This document shows, piece by piece, positions 11,496 to 23,230 of a stretch of DNA of 64,000 bases (positions are counted from its first letter, which is position 1; each line of letters begins with the position of its first letter). The stretch is from Timema cristinae (Eukaryota; Arthropoda; Insecta; Phasmatodea; Timematidae). The stretch spans positions 54,125,433 to 54,189,432 of the forward strand of contig JBCFYV010000100.1 of NCBI GenBank assembly GCA_039000515.1, given 5' to 3'. The notes below the pieces were generated by a model. That model was not told the DNA's origin and did not search any database. It worked only from the letters and a program-made list of their open reading frames with translations. A program made the position numbers and the translations under genes.

Positions 11496-12177
11496 CGCCT
11501 GGAGGGCCGCTAAAACACGGTGAATTTCACAAAATGTAGTAAAGTTACTGGAAATATTTTTGTTATTGGACATCGTTCGAAAGTGTTTAAAAATTTTATT
11601 TGTGTGTTTGTTATTAGGTAATTGATTGAAGGTTAAATTAAGATTGGCTGATTCAAAATTGACTAAATTACACCTATAAACAGTTTGAAAGCGACAAAGG
11701 ATATATTTCCTTATCACTCTTAAATCGTCCTGTTTTAAACACATGTTACATTACTTGACACTTAGTTTGACGGAAAATGACATTTCATTACTCTTTTCTT
11801 CAACCTAAGCTGCTTGGGAGAACGGGGATTCACTCTGGAAACCACGGGGGAATTTGGTAGTAATAAAATAGTGGCGACCCTGCTGTGGTTCACTATATCT
11901 CGATTGGACTATTATCAGGGCGAGGTCTCTCGTTCAGCCCGAATATCTGTCAGGTTTTTCCTGTAGGCGTGGTCCTCTACTAGACTGGCCAGCCTTCTGA
12001 CAAGAGTGTTGGATTGTTAAAAACAACACTTGTGACGGTCATCTGAAAGCCAAGAGACAATCAACAGCTCCTTAGCAAAAGGCAGGGGTCGTGGTCTCGG
12101 ATAGAAAGGGGGGAGGGGGGATTGAATAGTAAGTAGTGAAATAACTCACGAATTAAATGCAGGTGGGCTAGGGTCAC

Positions 12178-12412
12178 CCGCTTCGATGGCTGCGTGATCT
12201 AGCGCGCTACTCTCGCAGTAGACTAGACTAGACAGCCGCTGACAAGAAGATCGAGGTTCGAATTCGGTCGGGTGTACTGAGGGTGGTTATTACAAAATTG
12301 TTTTACACTCTTCCTCTACGCAAATGCCCTTCCTATAAATATAACCTCCTTAATCCCCAAAAACATTAGCGTAATTAGTATAAAGTGTATAACCGAACGG
12401 GTGCTAAAAAAA
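12178..12412 (+). mobile_element. SINE type C
   Basis: The head is CCGCTTCGATGGCTGCGTGA and TCGCAGTAGACTAGACTAG, with B box GAGGTTCGAATTCGG. The tail is shortened to ACCGAACGGGTGCTAAAA. Confidence 0.75.
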
Positions 12413-12544
12413 AAAGTTATGGTCTTGAGCGCTGAACCCCTGGTCCGTGGTTCGAGTTCCAGTTAGGGTCAGTTTATAAAGTCAAATCGGGATAGGAAAG
12501 GCTATTAGTTAGAGAAAGTCATCACCAATAAAGACCATTACATT

Positions 12545-12847
12545 TTTTATATTATTTATTATTATTATTATTATTATAATTAGCACCACGTCTTACTACC
12601 CGTTGGGTTATACACACTTACGTAATGTGTATGGTAGGATGATTGTGAGATGAAATGGAGGACCTACAGTTTAACGTGGAATCCGAACCACGGTGAGGCC
12701 TTGCATTCCCCACATTCACAAGATATTGTCTTGTCAGAGGTGTAAGGAAGGGTTTGGTAATCAGATAAATCTGTGCCGGGACCGAGGATTGAACCCGGAC
12801 CCCAGCACAGAAGTCCGACACCTTACCCCTAGACCACCAGGTCACCA
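12545..12847 (-). mobile_element. SINE type A
   Basis: This reverse copy runs from (TTA)n-TTAGCACCACGTCTTACTACC to ACCACCAGGTCACC. The body is slightly degraded, with a deletion near 12720. Confidence 0.8.
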
Positions 12848-12859
12848 TATAATTACTCT

Positions 12860-13045
12860 AATGGAGTAGGGTTGAGGAACGAAGCATTTTAAAGGAATTG
12901 CCTGGAAGGAGAACGGGGAAAACCATTTAGGAAAACTACCCTCAGTAGACCCGACCGGGATTCGAACATCGATCTCCCCGTCTTCTGGAGTCCAGCTTAT
13001 TGCGATAGTGACGCCTTAGACCATTCGACCACCGACGCGGATTTT
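12860..13045 (-). mobile_element. SINE type C, tail missing
   Basis: Reverse head ATTCGACCACCGACGCGG and B-box region GGGATTCGAACATCGATC are seen. The shared tail is not. Confidence 0.6.
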
Positions 13046-13505
13046 CCAACTATTAATCTCTATAACTATCACATTTGCACGCCAACTCATCACATCATCC
13101 TGGAATCATCGATCATCCCAACTGATGACTTAACTGAGGGGATGAAACTAAATATACCCGAGCTCTATCTAGAGCCGGTAAAAGCGTGGCTAGAGCCGGT
13201 TAATTAGAAGGGGAGGGGAAATCCCCGTAAATGGCCACTCTCCACGGACACTGGTTCTAATGACAGGCTTTGAGGGGCTCGTGCTCTCACGCCGCGCGTG
13301 ACAACAGCGACATTACAGCGTGCGTCGGGACTAACAATTAGTCACGTGGCGCGTGACAACTAGGAGGGGGTGACTGGTGAGGCAATTAAAATAGTCAGAA
13401 CTATTCATTTCATGCGGCCCAGAAAACTCCCATAAAGTCCAAATAAGGAACTTAATAGTTTCATAAGATCGCAAGGTAAATAATTGTAATTAAAAAAAAA
13501 TCAGC

Positions 13506-13735
13506 AACTTCGGGAATCGAATGGTCTAAGGCGTCACTCTTGAAATAGACGGGGACTGGCGATTGTGGGGAGATCGGGGTTAGAATCTCAGTCGGGTGTA
13601 ATGAGGCTTATTTCACTAAATGGTTTTACACTCTCTTAATAAGCAAATATGGTTACACTTCATCTAAACTGAAATCTTGCTCATCCTTAGTTAACTCTAA
13701 CGGGTAGTAAGAAACGATTCTAAATAGTAATATAA
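13506..13735 (+). mobile_element. SINE type C (diverged)
   Basis: This diverged copy has GAATGGTCTAAGGCGTCACT and TCTCAGTCGGGTGTAATG, and ends ACGGGTAGTAAGAAACGATT. Confidence 0.6.
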
Positions 13736-14242
13736 TTATTATTGTTTTTAAATGCTTTGCAAAAATGCCGTAAATACTATTGCTATTCTATATTTATCTA
13801 TTCAAAATAACTACTGAATAAACTTTCTAATGTTGGACTAAATTTTAATCTCTACACTCATCATTTTAAAGTTAAATACAAGGAACATACTTTTGTCACT
13901 TAACAGTTAGCATGACAATAATTACACTAACGAGATAAAACGAAGCGTTTAATTGGATGCAGTTTTTTTAATTATATAAAAAAAACTTTGTTCGACCAAA
14001 AACCATGTTTAGTTTTAAGTTACAATAATAATTTCTAGGCCTATAATCATTGTTAAGCCTAAACTTAGGTAATTAAAGGCGATAGATTGTGTATAATGTT
14101 AAAATACATTGTTATTTGCTGCGGAACGCCTAAATGATTTGATCCGCTGCAGAATTATGGTAAATGGGGCTTTTAGAAAATACACACTTTTTACGGTCAA
14201 TATTTTAAATAATTTTACCACATTATGAATGTTTTTTTTATA

Positions 14243-14575
14243 GGGGTGACCTAGCGTTCTAAGGGTAAGCTGTCAGACTTCTGTGATGGGGGTCCGGGGT
14301 TCAATCCTCGGTCCCGGCACAGATTTATCTGATTACCAAACCCTTCCTTCACCTCTGACAAGACGATTTCACTTGTGAATGTGGGGAATGCCAGGCCTCC
14401 ACCGTTGTTCGGATCCACGTTAAACTGTAGGTCCTCCATTTCATCTCACAATCACCCTAAATTACACATTATCGTAAGTGCGTATAACCCGAACGGGTAG
14501 TAAGACGCGGTGCAAAATAATAATAATAATAATAATAAAATAATAAAAAATAATAATAATATTATTATAGGTTTT
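14243..14575 (+). mobile_element. SINE type A
   Basis: The head (GGGTGACCTAGCGTTCTAAG) is diverged. The B box GGGGTTCAATCCTC, the body and the shared tail are intact, followed by a long (TAA)n/(AAT)n run. Confidence 0.82.
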
Positions 14576-14932
14576 GATAATATCATCAAAAGGGACTGAT
14601 GAAAATCACATTACTGTTTGTATGAATGTAGCTTTTTTTAACTGTTATAAATAGACCTTCTTACAAGAATTTCTCTATATATTTATTTACTCCGAGATCA
14701 CCGAGGTCAACAATTTTCTTAATATCATTATTATAGTAATAACAACAGTTGTTGAATATTTGTAATGAGCAAATTGGCACTTGAACACGGAATTTTAAAT
14801 GAAGAGAAAAAGTTTTACTCAAATTTCGCGATGCTCAGTACAATACAAATATTCAAGAACCGTTGTGATTACTCTGTGTAGAGAATAATTAAACTAAACG
14901 TATCTCCTGATGAAATAGTATACAGTGCACTC

Positions 14933-15770
14933 AATAATCTGACCTAACCTGGACCGATAGGTGGTCGGAAAACCGAAATGTCGGATAATACGGAAACAGG
15001 CGAAAAGGAGGAGGGGAAGGGGCAGAGAAACAAATCCAAATTTAATTTTATCTCTCAACCAAAAATACGTCAACCCCGGCTGGTTTTGAACCTACGAACA
15101 TCGAGTCTTGAGGCGATAACTCTACCTTAAGACCACCGAGGTAGACATACCTGTGGTTAACACTTCCCCTCTTCCACTGACGAGTATACACACTCTCTAC
15201 TATTTGCTCCTGGACAGCATTAACTTGCATTTCTTGGTATTTTTTCCTTGTTTCCTTCATATATGTACTGTACATAGGTTTTCACGGAATATATATATAT
15301 ATTTTTTTTTTGGCAGGAAGATTCTTACTGCCCATTTTCGTGAATAAACCAAATATCATGTTTTATAGAAGTGCAGAATACGTATGAAATAGGTTTCGAT
15401 AGTAAATATTCTTTTTAAGGCTTGAAGTTTTTCTTCAATTGAAAGGAACACTTTTTTTTTTCTCTTTTCACTTGCCGTATTTCTCACACAGTAAAATCAC
15501 ATTATTGGAAAAATGCAAAATTCAATGACAGTATGAACGAGTACAGTGCAAACATTCACTAAGGCGGGCTAACAGAGCTTCAACCACGGAGGTGTGTGAC
15601 TCAGTCACTCATCCCCATCAGTCACTCACTCACTCACAAAGAAAACGATGGTAGTGGGAAAATAACAAACCTGCCGATACTGCACAACAATGTAAATTGC
15701 ACGTCATGACGATATGTCGGATTAAACGGAATGTCGGATAGCCAAAGTTCGGATTATCGAGACTCTGCTG
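14933..15770. mobile_element. Non-autonomous Tigger/pogo-like element
   Basis: The left end is TA|CAGTGCACTCAATAATCTGA and the right end GATTATCGAGACTCTGCTG|TA. The ends are roughly inverted: CAGCAGAGTCTCGATAATCC on the reverse strand, with internal ATGTCGGATAATACGG versus GTCGGATTAAACGG. Flanking TA dinucleotides fit the TA target duplication of the Tc1/mariner/pogo group. There is no transposase ORF. It contains the inverted block 15048-15355. Confidence 0.6.
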
Positions 15771-16376
15771 TATTTATTTTATAAAAAAAAATAATTTTTG
15801 TAGCAAAAACTGAAAAAACAAACAAAAAAATTGGAGCCTAGCTAAACTCAACTTAAAATAGTTATTATCAACGAAGCTGGAAGGTCTCATTCTAATAATT
15901 ACGGAACTTTGCTTCAATGTTTTCTCTCTCTCTTATATTAACTGGTAATACTAATTAAGTATGCTGGGACCACTCCCTTAAGCCGTCCAATTAATCTCTT
16001 CAATTTGAATCTAAACATGTCGGATTTTATATAATGTTGACTTTTACTTTACACGGGGAAAACCCGAACCATTTTGTATCCTGCTGGTTACATGAAACCA
16101 AACTACAGCGTGTTTACCACAAGAAGAGCCTTGTTTGAAGACGGTGTTGACTACCTATGAAGTGACGGCAGGTTAAGATAATATTTCACAAGTTAATGTA
16201 TTTATTTACGATCGATTCGGCGTTTTTCTTTTAAAGATATACAGTAACATTAAAACAAATACCATAAAGTCTTTGATAGTTTTAAAAATAGTCTTAAATT
16301 GTAAAAACATTACTTTTTGAATTTTGAACTTTTTTTGTGAACTTTTCTTCTAAATCGTCTACAACCACCAACATAT

Positions 16377-16850
16377 TTGGTTTATTCACGAAAATGGGCA
16401 GTATGAACTTCCTGCCATAATATATTATATATATATATATAAAATAATCCGTGAAAACCTATGTACAGTACATATATGAAGGAAACAAGAAAAAAATACC
16501 AAGAAATGCATGTTAATGATGTCCAGGAGCAAATAGTAGGGAGTGTGTATACTCGTCAGTGGAAGAGGGGAAGTGTTAACCACAGGTATGTCGACCCCGG
16601 TGGTCTTAAGGTAAAGTGCTCGCCTCAGGACTCGTTGTTCGTAGATTCAAAACCAGCCGGGGTTGACGTATTTTTGGTTGAGAGATAAAAATCCGTAGGT
16701 CAATTTTATTCACAGGGGAAGTAAAGCCGTCGGTCCAATGTCGATTGTGACATTTTAAAGAACCCTGTAAGGTATTTAAAAATACTTTTCCTGGCCAAAT
16801 TGGTCACCCATAGAAATTCTCGTGTGCTAATATAATAAGTCAATCCAGAA
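16377..16850 (+). mobile_element. SINE type G embedded in a larger repeat; inverted partner at 15048-15355
   Basis: The stretch 16377-16690 is matched in reverse by 15048-15355 (TTATTCACGAAAATGGGCAG, ACTCGTCAGTGGAAGAGGGG, GGTCTTAAGGTAAAGTGCTC). The SINE body (GTCGATTGTGACATTTTAAA) continues only on this side. Confidence 0.6.
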
Positions 16851-16872
16851 AATTCGCGTTAAAAACCTCAGA

Positions 16873-16935
16873 TATTATTATTATTATTATTATTAGCACC
16901 GCGTCTTACTACTCATTCGCGTTATACGCAAAATA
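16873..16935 (-). mobile_element. SINE tail fragment
   Basis: Only the (ATT)n run and the shared tail TAGCACCGCGTCTTACTACT remain. The head type cannot be assigned. Confidence 0.6.
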
Positions 16936-17515
16936 CCTTAAATAAATGAAATTAAAAACACCAGATAAACACGAAACCTTCCAGAGGGGCTCTGATTATT
17001 ATCTTCTAGGGAGCTAGGATTAGGAATATGAATAGTGATATAAATTATAGGAAACTAGGATGAGTAGTATGATTAGAATGTGTATTAGCTATCAGCAACA
17101 TAATTATCTAGGGTGAAGCCCCAGGAGGAGGAGGGTGAAAGATACATTTTCTAGCTATCAGTGAAGTATCCATCACAAATTGGTGAGGGTGAGTTTCAAA
17201 TAAATGCACTTCTATTCGTCTCTCATACAAAAGTGTCAGTTACTAGGAAGGGATGTAAGCCATATTTTCCTTGGTTGGTATCCGTGTGGTTTGCCGTAGT
17301 TTTTTTAAAAACATGAGCACTATCAATGTTTCGTTCTTAGTGTTTAGGTAAACAGTTAAGGATATTTTATGGAAAATGCACCTGTATTAGCGTGGATACA
17401 AGATTTGAAAATCACATATGGGAAAAGGGGGAGGGGGATTCAAAACCCAACCTCCCTGATCAAAGGACGATCATAGCGTAATGCGAGCCTCACACCTTAG
17501 GCTACTAAGCCACCG

Positions 17516-17912
17516 TTAAGGTGGGGATGTAAGGAACTCGAGAAGAGGTCAGTGTTTTTTTGCAGTTTTTCGTGTCAAAATATATTTTTACTCAAAATAA
17601 ATCAAACATAACTCCAGTAGAAACGTAGAGTTTAATTTTCTCCACACGGTGATATCAACAGTTGTTGAATATATGTTGATGGTTTCCTGGAATTTAATGA
17701 CAACTTTTTATCTTCATTTAAAAAGTTTCTCATCAAATGTCGCTATGCTCATGACAGATATTCAACAAATGTTGATATCACCAAGTGAAGAAAATTAAAC
17801 TCAAGGTTTATACTGGTTCAATGTTTTATTTATGTTGGCCAAAAAATGTTTTGCTATTAAAACTGCAAAAATACTGCCCTTTTTATCGCGCCCCCTACAT
17901 CCACACTTTAAG
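17516..17912. mobile_element. Palindromic MITE, copy 3
   Basis: The ends are TTAAGGTGGGGATGTAAGGA and CCCCTACATCCACACTTTAA. The interior arms are GGTGATATCAACAGTTGTTG and CAACAAATGTTGATATCACC. It abuts copy 4 directly. Confidence 0.75.
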
Positions 17913-18300
17913 GCGGGGTGCTAGTGAGAGCAAGTTTAGTGCATAATTTTGCAGTTTTTATAGCACAAACATTTTTTGGCCCAAATAAATCAAATATTTC
18001 TTTTATAGAAACATAGAGTTTTGTTTTCTGCATATGCTAATCTCAAAAATTGTTGAATATCTGTCATGAGCATGGCGGCATTTGGTGACAAACTTTTTAA
18101 ATAAAGAGAAAAGTTTGTCACCAAATTCCGCCATGCTCATGACAGATATTCAACAACTGTTGAGATTAGTATGTGCAGAAAACTAAACTCTATGTTTCTA
18201 TAGAAGAAATATTTGATTTATTTTAGCCAAAACATGTTTGTGCTATAAAAACTGCAAAAATACTGCCCTAAACTCACGCTCACTAGCACTACACCTTAAG
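17908..18300. mobile_element. Palindromic MITE, copy 4 (related subfamily)
   Basis: The ends are TTTAAGGCGGGGTGCTAGTG and CACTAGCACTACACCTTAAG. The centre has long perfect arms (CATGGCGGCATTTGGTGACA versus TGTCACCAAATTCCGCCATG). It differs from copy 3 in its terminal sequence, so it is a distinct subfamily. Confidence 0.75.
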
Positions 18301-18639
18301 ACTAGACAACATTGACATTATAGTAAAGTTATAGAAAGAAGGACCTTAAAGACAGTTATAATGTTGCTAAATTACTTTAATGTATTCATACATCAAGTGA
18401 CGGGATCTGCAGCTGTCAATTTTGACATATATTATCAATACCTATAGAATGACAATAATAATAATAAATAATATAGTAGGTAATATGTTATTAATATTGC
18501 TCGCAAAATAAACGTTTATATTTTCTAAAAGTTCCTTCCTATCACAATACCACCATACAAGTGGTCGTCCTCGAGATGGTATAACGGCCACTTTCACCTA
18601 CCGTCTCTCTGGTCTAATTATAATCACACTCTGGCGGAG

Positions 18640-18990
18640 GGAGAGTAAGCCACGGTCCGCGGACCACCGGAGGTTGTGAGCCCCCATATAATAGATAGGG
18701 ACGTAACAACGCGAGCTTTGGCGTTAACCTCGGGCCGGTCTGGTTTCAGTGGAGGTTTGGGGTTCAAATCCCCGACCAGGTATGCTAAATTATGTCCCCC
18801 TTTCCTGAAGGCATTTCTCACTCGTTCTCTACAGAAAAATTTGTTACTATTTCTATCAAATTAATCCTTACAGTTCACTATAACGCTAGCTGACGGTTAG
18901 TAAAATGTGGCGCGAAGAAAAAAAAAAGTAATATCTTAATTTATCATTTTTAGCGCCACATCTTACTAACCGTTCGGGTTATACGCAAAC
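18640..18990. mobile_element. SINE-like copy with inverted tail pair
   Basis: A tRNA-like B box (GGGGTTCAAATCCCCGACCA) and a tail variant GACGGTTAGTAAAATGTGGC face a second, reverse tail (GCGCCACATCTTACTAACCG) across about 45 bases. This forms a short inverted repeat of SINE 3' ends. Confidence 0.55.
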
Positions 18991-19049
18991 GCACTACGTC
19001 CATCACAGACTCTGTCTTAAACTATGAGTCAAGACTGACCTGACACGAG

Positions 19050-19320
19050 ATTACTCCTGGATAGCTCAGTGGTTAGGCCATTGGTATACTAAGCCAAAGG
19101 TCCCGAGTTCGATCTCAGGCGCTTCCAGATTTCTCTGTGAGGCAGTGTGTGTTTCTAACGAGGTCAAACTTAGCCTCGTCAGGACAAACGAGGAGCTACT
19201 TGAATGAAGAAGTAGTAGCGGCTCTGGTCTAGAAAACTGAGGTTAACGGTCAGAGGGTTCGTTGTGCCGACCACATGACATCTTAGATCCGAATAGGTTG
19301 ATATTATCTACGCCAACAAA
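19050..19320 (+). mobile_element. SINE type D (different tRNA head and body)
   Basis: The head is CTGGATAGCTCAGTGGTTAG (A box) and CCCGAGTTCGATCTCAGGCG (B box). The body has GAGGTCAAACTTAGCCTCGT and GCCGACCACATGACATC. Related copies lie at 27180-27460 (plus) and 45780-46035 (minus). It lacks the shared GGGTAGTAAGACGCGGTG tail. Confidence 0.7.
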
Positions 19321-19457
19321 TGGTGTCTTTCTGTGAGTAATTTATGGACACCTGTATTCTGAAAATTGAGTGCTTGTACACACCTCGTTTTGTTCTGCTA
19401 TGAGATGTCCTTGCCAGATAAAGCGTGCCCTCGGGGCTGTTGAACAGTAGAGTGGTC

Positions 19458-19458
<1 letters not shown>

Positions 19459-19492
<34 letters not shown>

Positions 19493-19500
19493 CGAGTAGA
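19459..19500 (+). repeat. (TG)n(AG)n microsatellite
   Basis: GTGTGTGTGTGTGTGTGTGT followed by GAGAGAGAGAG. Confidence 0.9.
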
Positions 19501-19572
19501 GAGAGTAAATCTGCTTGTTCCTTCCCTGAATGTCGGCAAATTGAGAGACACGTCAGATCAACCATTTCTTTA

Positions 19573-20137
19573 TCGTAGAGCATCAATAATTCGGACCAAT
19601 TGGGAATCGACCCAATCCGGATTATTGATTTGTCCGTATTTTAGAAAATACTGTACTTATACCAAAAATAAAAACAATGAAAAATAGACGTGATACTTAC
19701 GAAATACATCTAACTTATGTTCACTATTATACAACTTTCTATTGGCTAACGCGCTAGTCGTGTTGAGCTCAACTGCCGAGGGCGGGGAGATCGAGGTTCG
19801 AATCTCAGTCGGGTCAACTGGGGGTGGTTTTTCTTAAATGGTTTACACTCTCCCTCCACGCAAACCGGGTTCACTTCCCCTAAATTCAACCTTCCCAATT
19901 GCTAAGTCATTAGTGTAATTAACACTGAAGCGTATAACCCGTACAGGTAGTAAGACGCGGTGCTAAATAAATAAGGCAAAAATCTAACAACGCAAAAAAA
20001 GTCTCCCGTTATTATTTATTTTTTGATCAGGGGTTGAGGTGCGTTCTTTGGCGGCCAAGTCTCTGATATTTATACCACTGTGGTTTTTTTTAATAATATT
20101 TTTTTAATTGGTGATCCCGATTATCGATGCTCTGCTT
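19573..20137. mobile_element. Second Tigger-like remnant carrying a type B SINE
   Basis: TCGTAGAGCATCAATAATTC on the left and GATTATCGATGCTCTGCTTT on the right are approximate inverted ends resembling those at 14933. The interior includes ATTCGGACCAATTGGGAATC. Confidence 0.45.
19743..19976 (+). mobile_element. SINE type B, 5' truncated, inside a Tigger-like element
   Basis: It starts at TTGGCTAACGCGCTAGTCGT, so the first about 18 bases of the head are missing. The rest follows type B to TAGTAAGACGCGGTGCTAAA. Confidence 0.75.
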
Positions 20138-20544
20138 TATATAGTTACATCATATCGGTTTTAGAGTGCGGTGGAGATGGATATAGTAGGAGTGTAGTGA
20201 GAAAACACTCTTAGAATTTACAAACACATGTGAAGGGTACAAGGGAATAAGGGGGAAATTCCCATTTTAGCTCGAATTGAACTAGTGCTGCCATCTAAAA
20301 TCGTGATACCATCATAATGAACTTTATATTCCGGTTGAAAGAGGTCTTTGTCATATTTGAATTAATTACAAAAAAGTATTTGCTGGGGTCCTTATTGGAT
20401 TTTAGATTTAAAGTTGGTGTTCCTGGAAAATGTGTATAATGTGACTTACCCCCCCACCCCCCTTACCCTCCCGTAACCTTTATTTATTTGCAGCCAACAA
20501 TGATAATATTTTACTATATTATTACTTTTCTTAAATTATATAAT

Positions 20545-20796
20545 TCTTAGCACCGCGTCTTACTACCCGTTCGGGTTATACGCTTAATTACTAATTACGC
20601 TAATGATTAGGAACTGGGAAAGTTTAATATAGAGGAAGTGAAACCGCACTTGCGTGAAGGGAGAGTGGAAAACCATTTAGGGGAAACCCCCCCAACTCAC
20701 CCGAATGAAATTAGAACCTTGATCTCCCCGTCCTCAGCAGTCTAGCTCAACACAAAACTAACGCATTAGCCAACTACGCCACCGAGGTGGGTTTTT
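20545..20796 (-). mobile_element. SINE type B
   Basis: This is a reverse copy from ATTCTTAGCACCGCGTCTTA to GCCACCGAGGTGGGT. Confidence 0.82.
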
Positions 20797-20808
20797 TAAA
20801 CTATAAAA

Positions 20809-20970
20809 ATCAAACCTGGACGCTGGAATCGAACCTGGGGATCCTTGACCTAGCGTAACGATGCTCCACCACTAAACTATCCAGTAATCGTCTCGTGCAC
20901 AGGCCCGATCTTCACTCATAGTTTTAAGGCAGAGTCTGTGATGGACGCGTGGAAATCATCGGTTAACAAA
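20809..20970 (-). mobile_element. SINE type F
   Basis: The reverse tRNA-like head is CGCTGGAATCGAACCTGGGG and TCCACCACTAAACTATCCAG, with body TTTTAAGGCAGAGTCTGTGA. Similar sequence occurs at about 4160-4390 (GGAATTGAACCGGGGACCTT; CATCACGGACTCTGCCTTAA). Confidence 0.6.
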
Positions 20971-21273
20971 TATCTATCATCGGAAACACAGATATTTCGT
21001 AGATCTTATTTTAATAAACTTTTATTAGCTTATTAAAATTAATTATTTTTAAAGTTTATTTGAGCACTTTTAAATGTTTTTTAAAGACTAAAAAGTAGGA
21101 CTTTAACTCATTCCACCTTTAAATATTTGTGAAACTATGTCGAAGCTGTTGTACATTCCAGAGATATGGAACTCATTTAAAGCCCAGTGAGGAAACGAAC
21201 CATGCTGTAACTTAGGTACTTTTCACAGTGTAAACAAAGATGAATATAGTCTCACTCACAGCCAACTTGAATA

Positions 21274-21660
21274 GGTAATAAAGCTGGAACCAGACGTCTT
21301 AAGAGCCCGTCTCGCCCCACAGATAACACCTAACTTAGGTAGGTAATACAGCTAGAACCAGACGTCTTAAGAGCCCGTCTCACTCCACAGATAACACCTA
21401 ACTTGGGTAAGTAATACAGCTAGAACCAGACGTCTTAAGAGCCCGTCTCACCCCACAGATAACACCTAACTTAGGTAGGTAATACAGCTAGAACCAGACG
21501 TCTTAAGAGCCCGTCTCACTCCACAGATAACACCTAACTTGGGTAAGTAATACAGCTAGAACCAGACGTCTTAAGAGCCCGTCTCACTCCACAGATAACA
21601 CCTAACTTAGGTAGGTAATACAGCTAGAACCAAACATTTTAAGAGCCCGTCTCATCCCAC
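21274..21660 (+). repeat. 68-bp minisatellite, about 5.7 units
   Basis: The unit begins AATACAGCTAGAACCAGACG and contains CTTAAGAGCCCGTCTCACTC and CACCTAACTTAGGTAGGT. Two alternating subtypes (TTAGGTAGGT and TTGGGTAAGT) are present, suggesting an earlier dimer unit. Confidence 0.88.
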
Positions 21661-22298
21661 TGATAACTAAATTTAGTAACAACTTAATCTAAGATATAGG
21701 CACTTTGAGGGTAACTTTAGAGGAAACGTACCCTCATTTTCGTACAAACGTGGACCCGACTTGATACACGTCGGGGACATGATACGAGGATCTGATACAA
21801 GCGTGCACCCGGTTTTACAGGGCGGGTGTCCCAGTATCCGCGAAGCAGACCGTACCTCGAGTCCTTGAAACAAAATGGCTCGACCTGTATTTCAAGTCCA
21901 GTTTAAAAAAAAAAAAATTGTTTCTAGTTTGTTGAGATCGTGCCTGTTGTAAGGTCGAACACTGCTATTAACGATTCGGGTCGTGATTGGGCCATAAACA
22001 TACATACATATATTCGGGGATCAAGTACAAGTTATCACCTGGGTATCGCTCTGATTCGCATACTTGCCCCACTCGTCACGATTAGAGTAGATGCCAAGAG
22101 TCCTTTTTATGACAAGGTGTTATTTACAGCCCCTTCAAACATTCTTCACTTAAGTGCACCGGTCTCACGGCTGATTAACCAGGGACTTAGATACAAGAGG
22201 GCGTTCGAACCAGAATATTTATACAAGTGTGGTTTTTTTCTGCACACTTCACTTGACAACAACTAAATTTATATTTAGTTTTAAAATGATTATTAGTA

Positions 22299-22563
22299 GG
22301 TGACCTGGTGGTCAAGGGGTAACGTGTCAGACTTCTGTGCTGGGAGTCCGGGGTTCAATTCAGATTTATTTGATTGCCAAACCCTTCCTTCACCTCTGAC
22401 AAGACTTGTATTAATCACAACTTGTGAATGTATGGAATGCCAGGCCTCCAACGTGGTTCGGATCCCACGTTAAACTGTAGGTCCTCCATTCATCTCAGAA
22501 TCACCCTACCATTACACATTAGCGTAAGTGCGTACAACCGAACGGTAGTAAGACGCGGTGCTA

Positions 22564-22610
<47 letters not shown>

Positions 22611-22637
22611 ATTATTATTATTATTATTATTATTTTC
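22299..22637 (+). mobile_element. SINE type A with long AAT/ATT microsatellite
   Basis: This copy lacks part of the segment after the B box (GGGGTTCAATTCAGATTT). The tail is followed by about 45 bp of (AAT)n, which then flips to (ATT)n, a short inverted microsatellite. Confidence 0.8.
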
Positions 22638-22931
22638 ATATTTTATTTGATTTAAAAAAATGCTAAAACTGTTTTTAATCATTTCAATTCTACAGGTTTA
22701 AAAAAATTAGAGAAAACCACACGGTGAGACGGGCTCTTAAGACATCTGTTTCGAATTGTATTTGATGCCCGAGTTATGTATTTGTTTTGCCGTGAGGTCA
22801 GAAATACTCTTAATACCTTTTAAGTTATGTTGATAGGGACTCTAAATCACTTGTATACACCAATTTATCTCTCTACTTGAAATTCCTGTAAAACTCCTAA
22901 GTTAAATGCACTTTTTATTATTTAATTGGTT

Positions 22932-23230
22932 GGTGACCTGGTGGTCTAGGGTAAGGTGTCAGACTTCTATGCTGGCGGCCGGGGTTCAATCCTCGGTCCC
23001 GGCAAAGATTTATCTGATTACCAAACCCTTCCTTCACCTCTGACAAGACGTGTATTAATCACAACTTGTGAATGTGAGGAATGCCAGGTCTCCACCGTGG
23101 TTCGGATTCCACGTTAAATTGTAGGTCCTCCATTTCATCTCACAATCACTCTACCATTCATTACACATTAGTGTAAGTGCGTATAACCCGAACGGGTAGT
23201 AAGACGCGGTGCTAATAATAATAATATTAT
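22932..23230 (+). mobile_element. SINE type A, immediately upstream of the first visible exon
   Basis: This is a full-length copy (GGTGACCTGGTGGTCTAGGG ... GGGTAGTAAGACGCGGTGCT, then ATAATAATAAT). It ends about 165 bp before the acceptor of exon 1. Confidence 0.83.

Noticed and set aside
11104..11539. Overlapping open frames of about 100 codons with repeated LQHAG..PFVTG
   Set aside because: They lie wholly on the 39-bp minisatellite and exist in several frames; a repeat without stops produces them.
16461..16688. A 75-codon frame, with a near-identical reverse frame at 15048-15275
   Set aside because: Both lie inside the inverted repeat block that carries a SINE head; two copies of a repeat give two similar frames.
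21275..21660. CRISPR-like regular repeats
   Set aside because: Units are directly tandem with no unique spacers and sit in a eukaryotic genome; this is a minisatellite.
21940..22266. A 108-codon open frame starting MPVVRSNTAINDSGRDW
   Set aside because: There is no recognisable domain, the composition does not resemble the gene downstream, and no donor keeps the frame to 23397.
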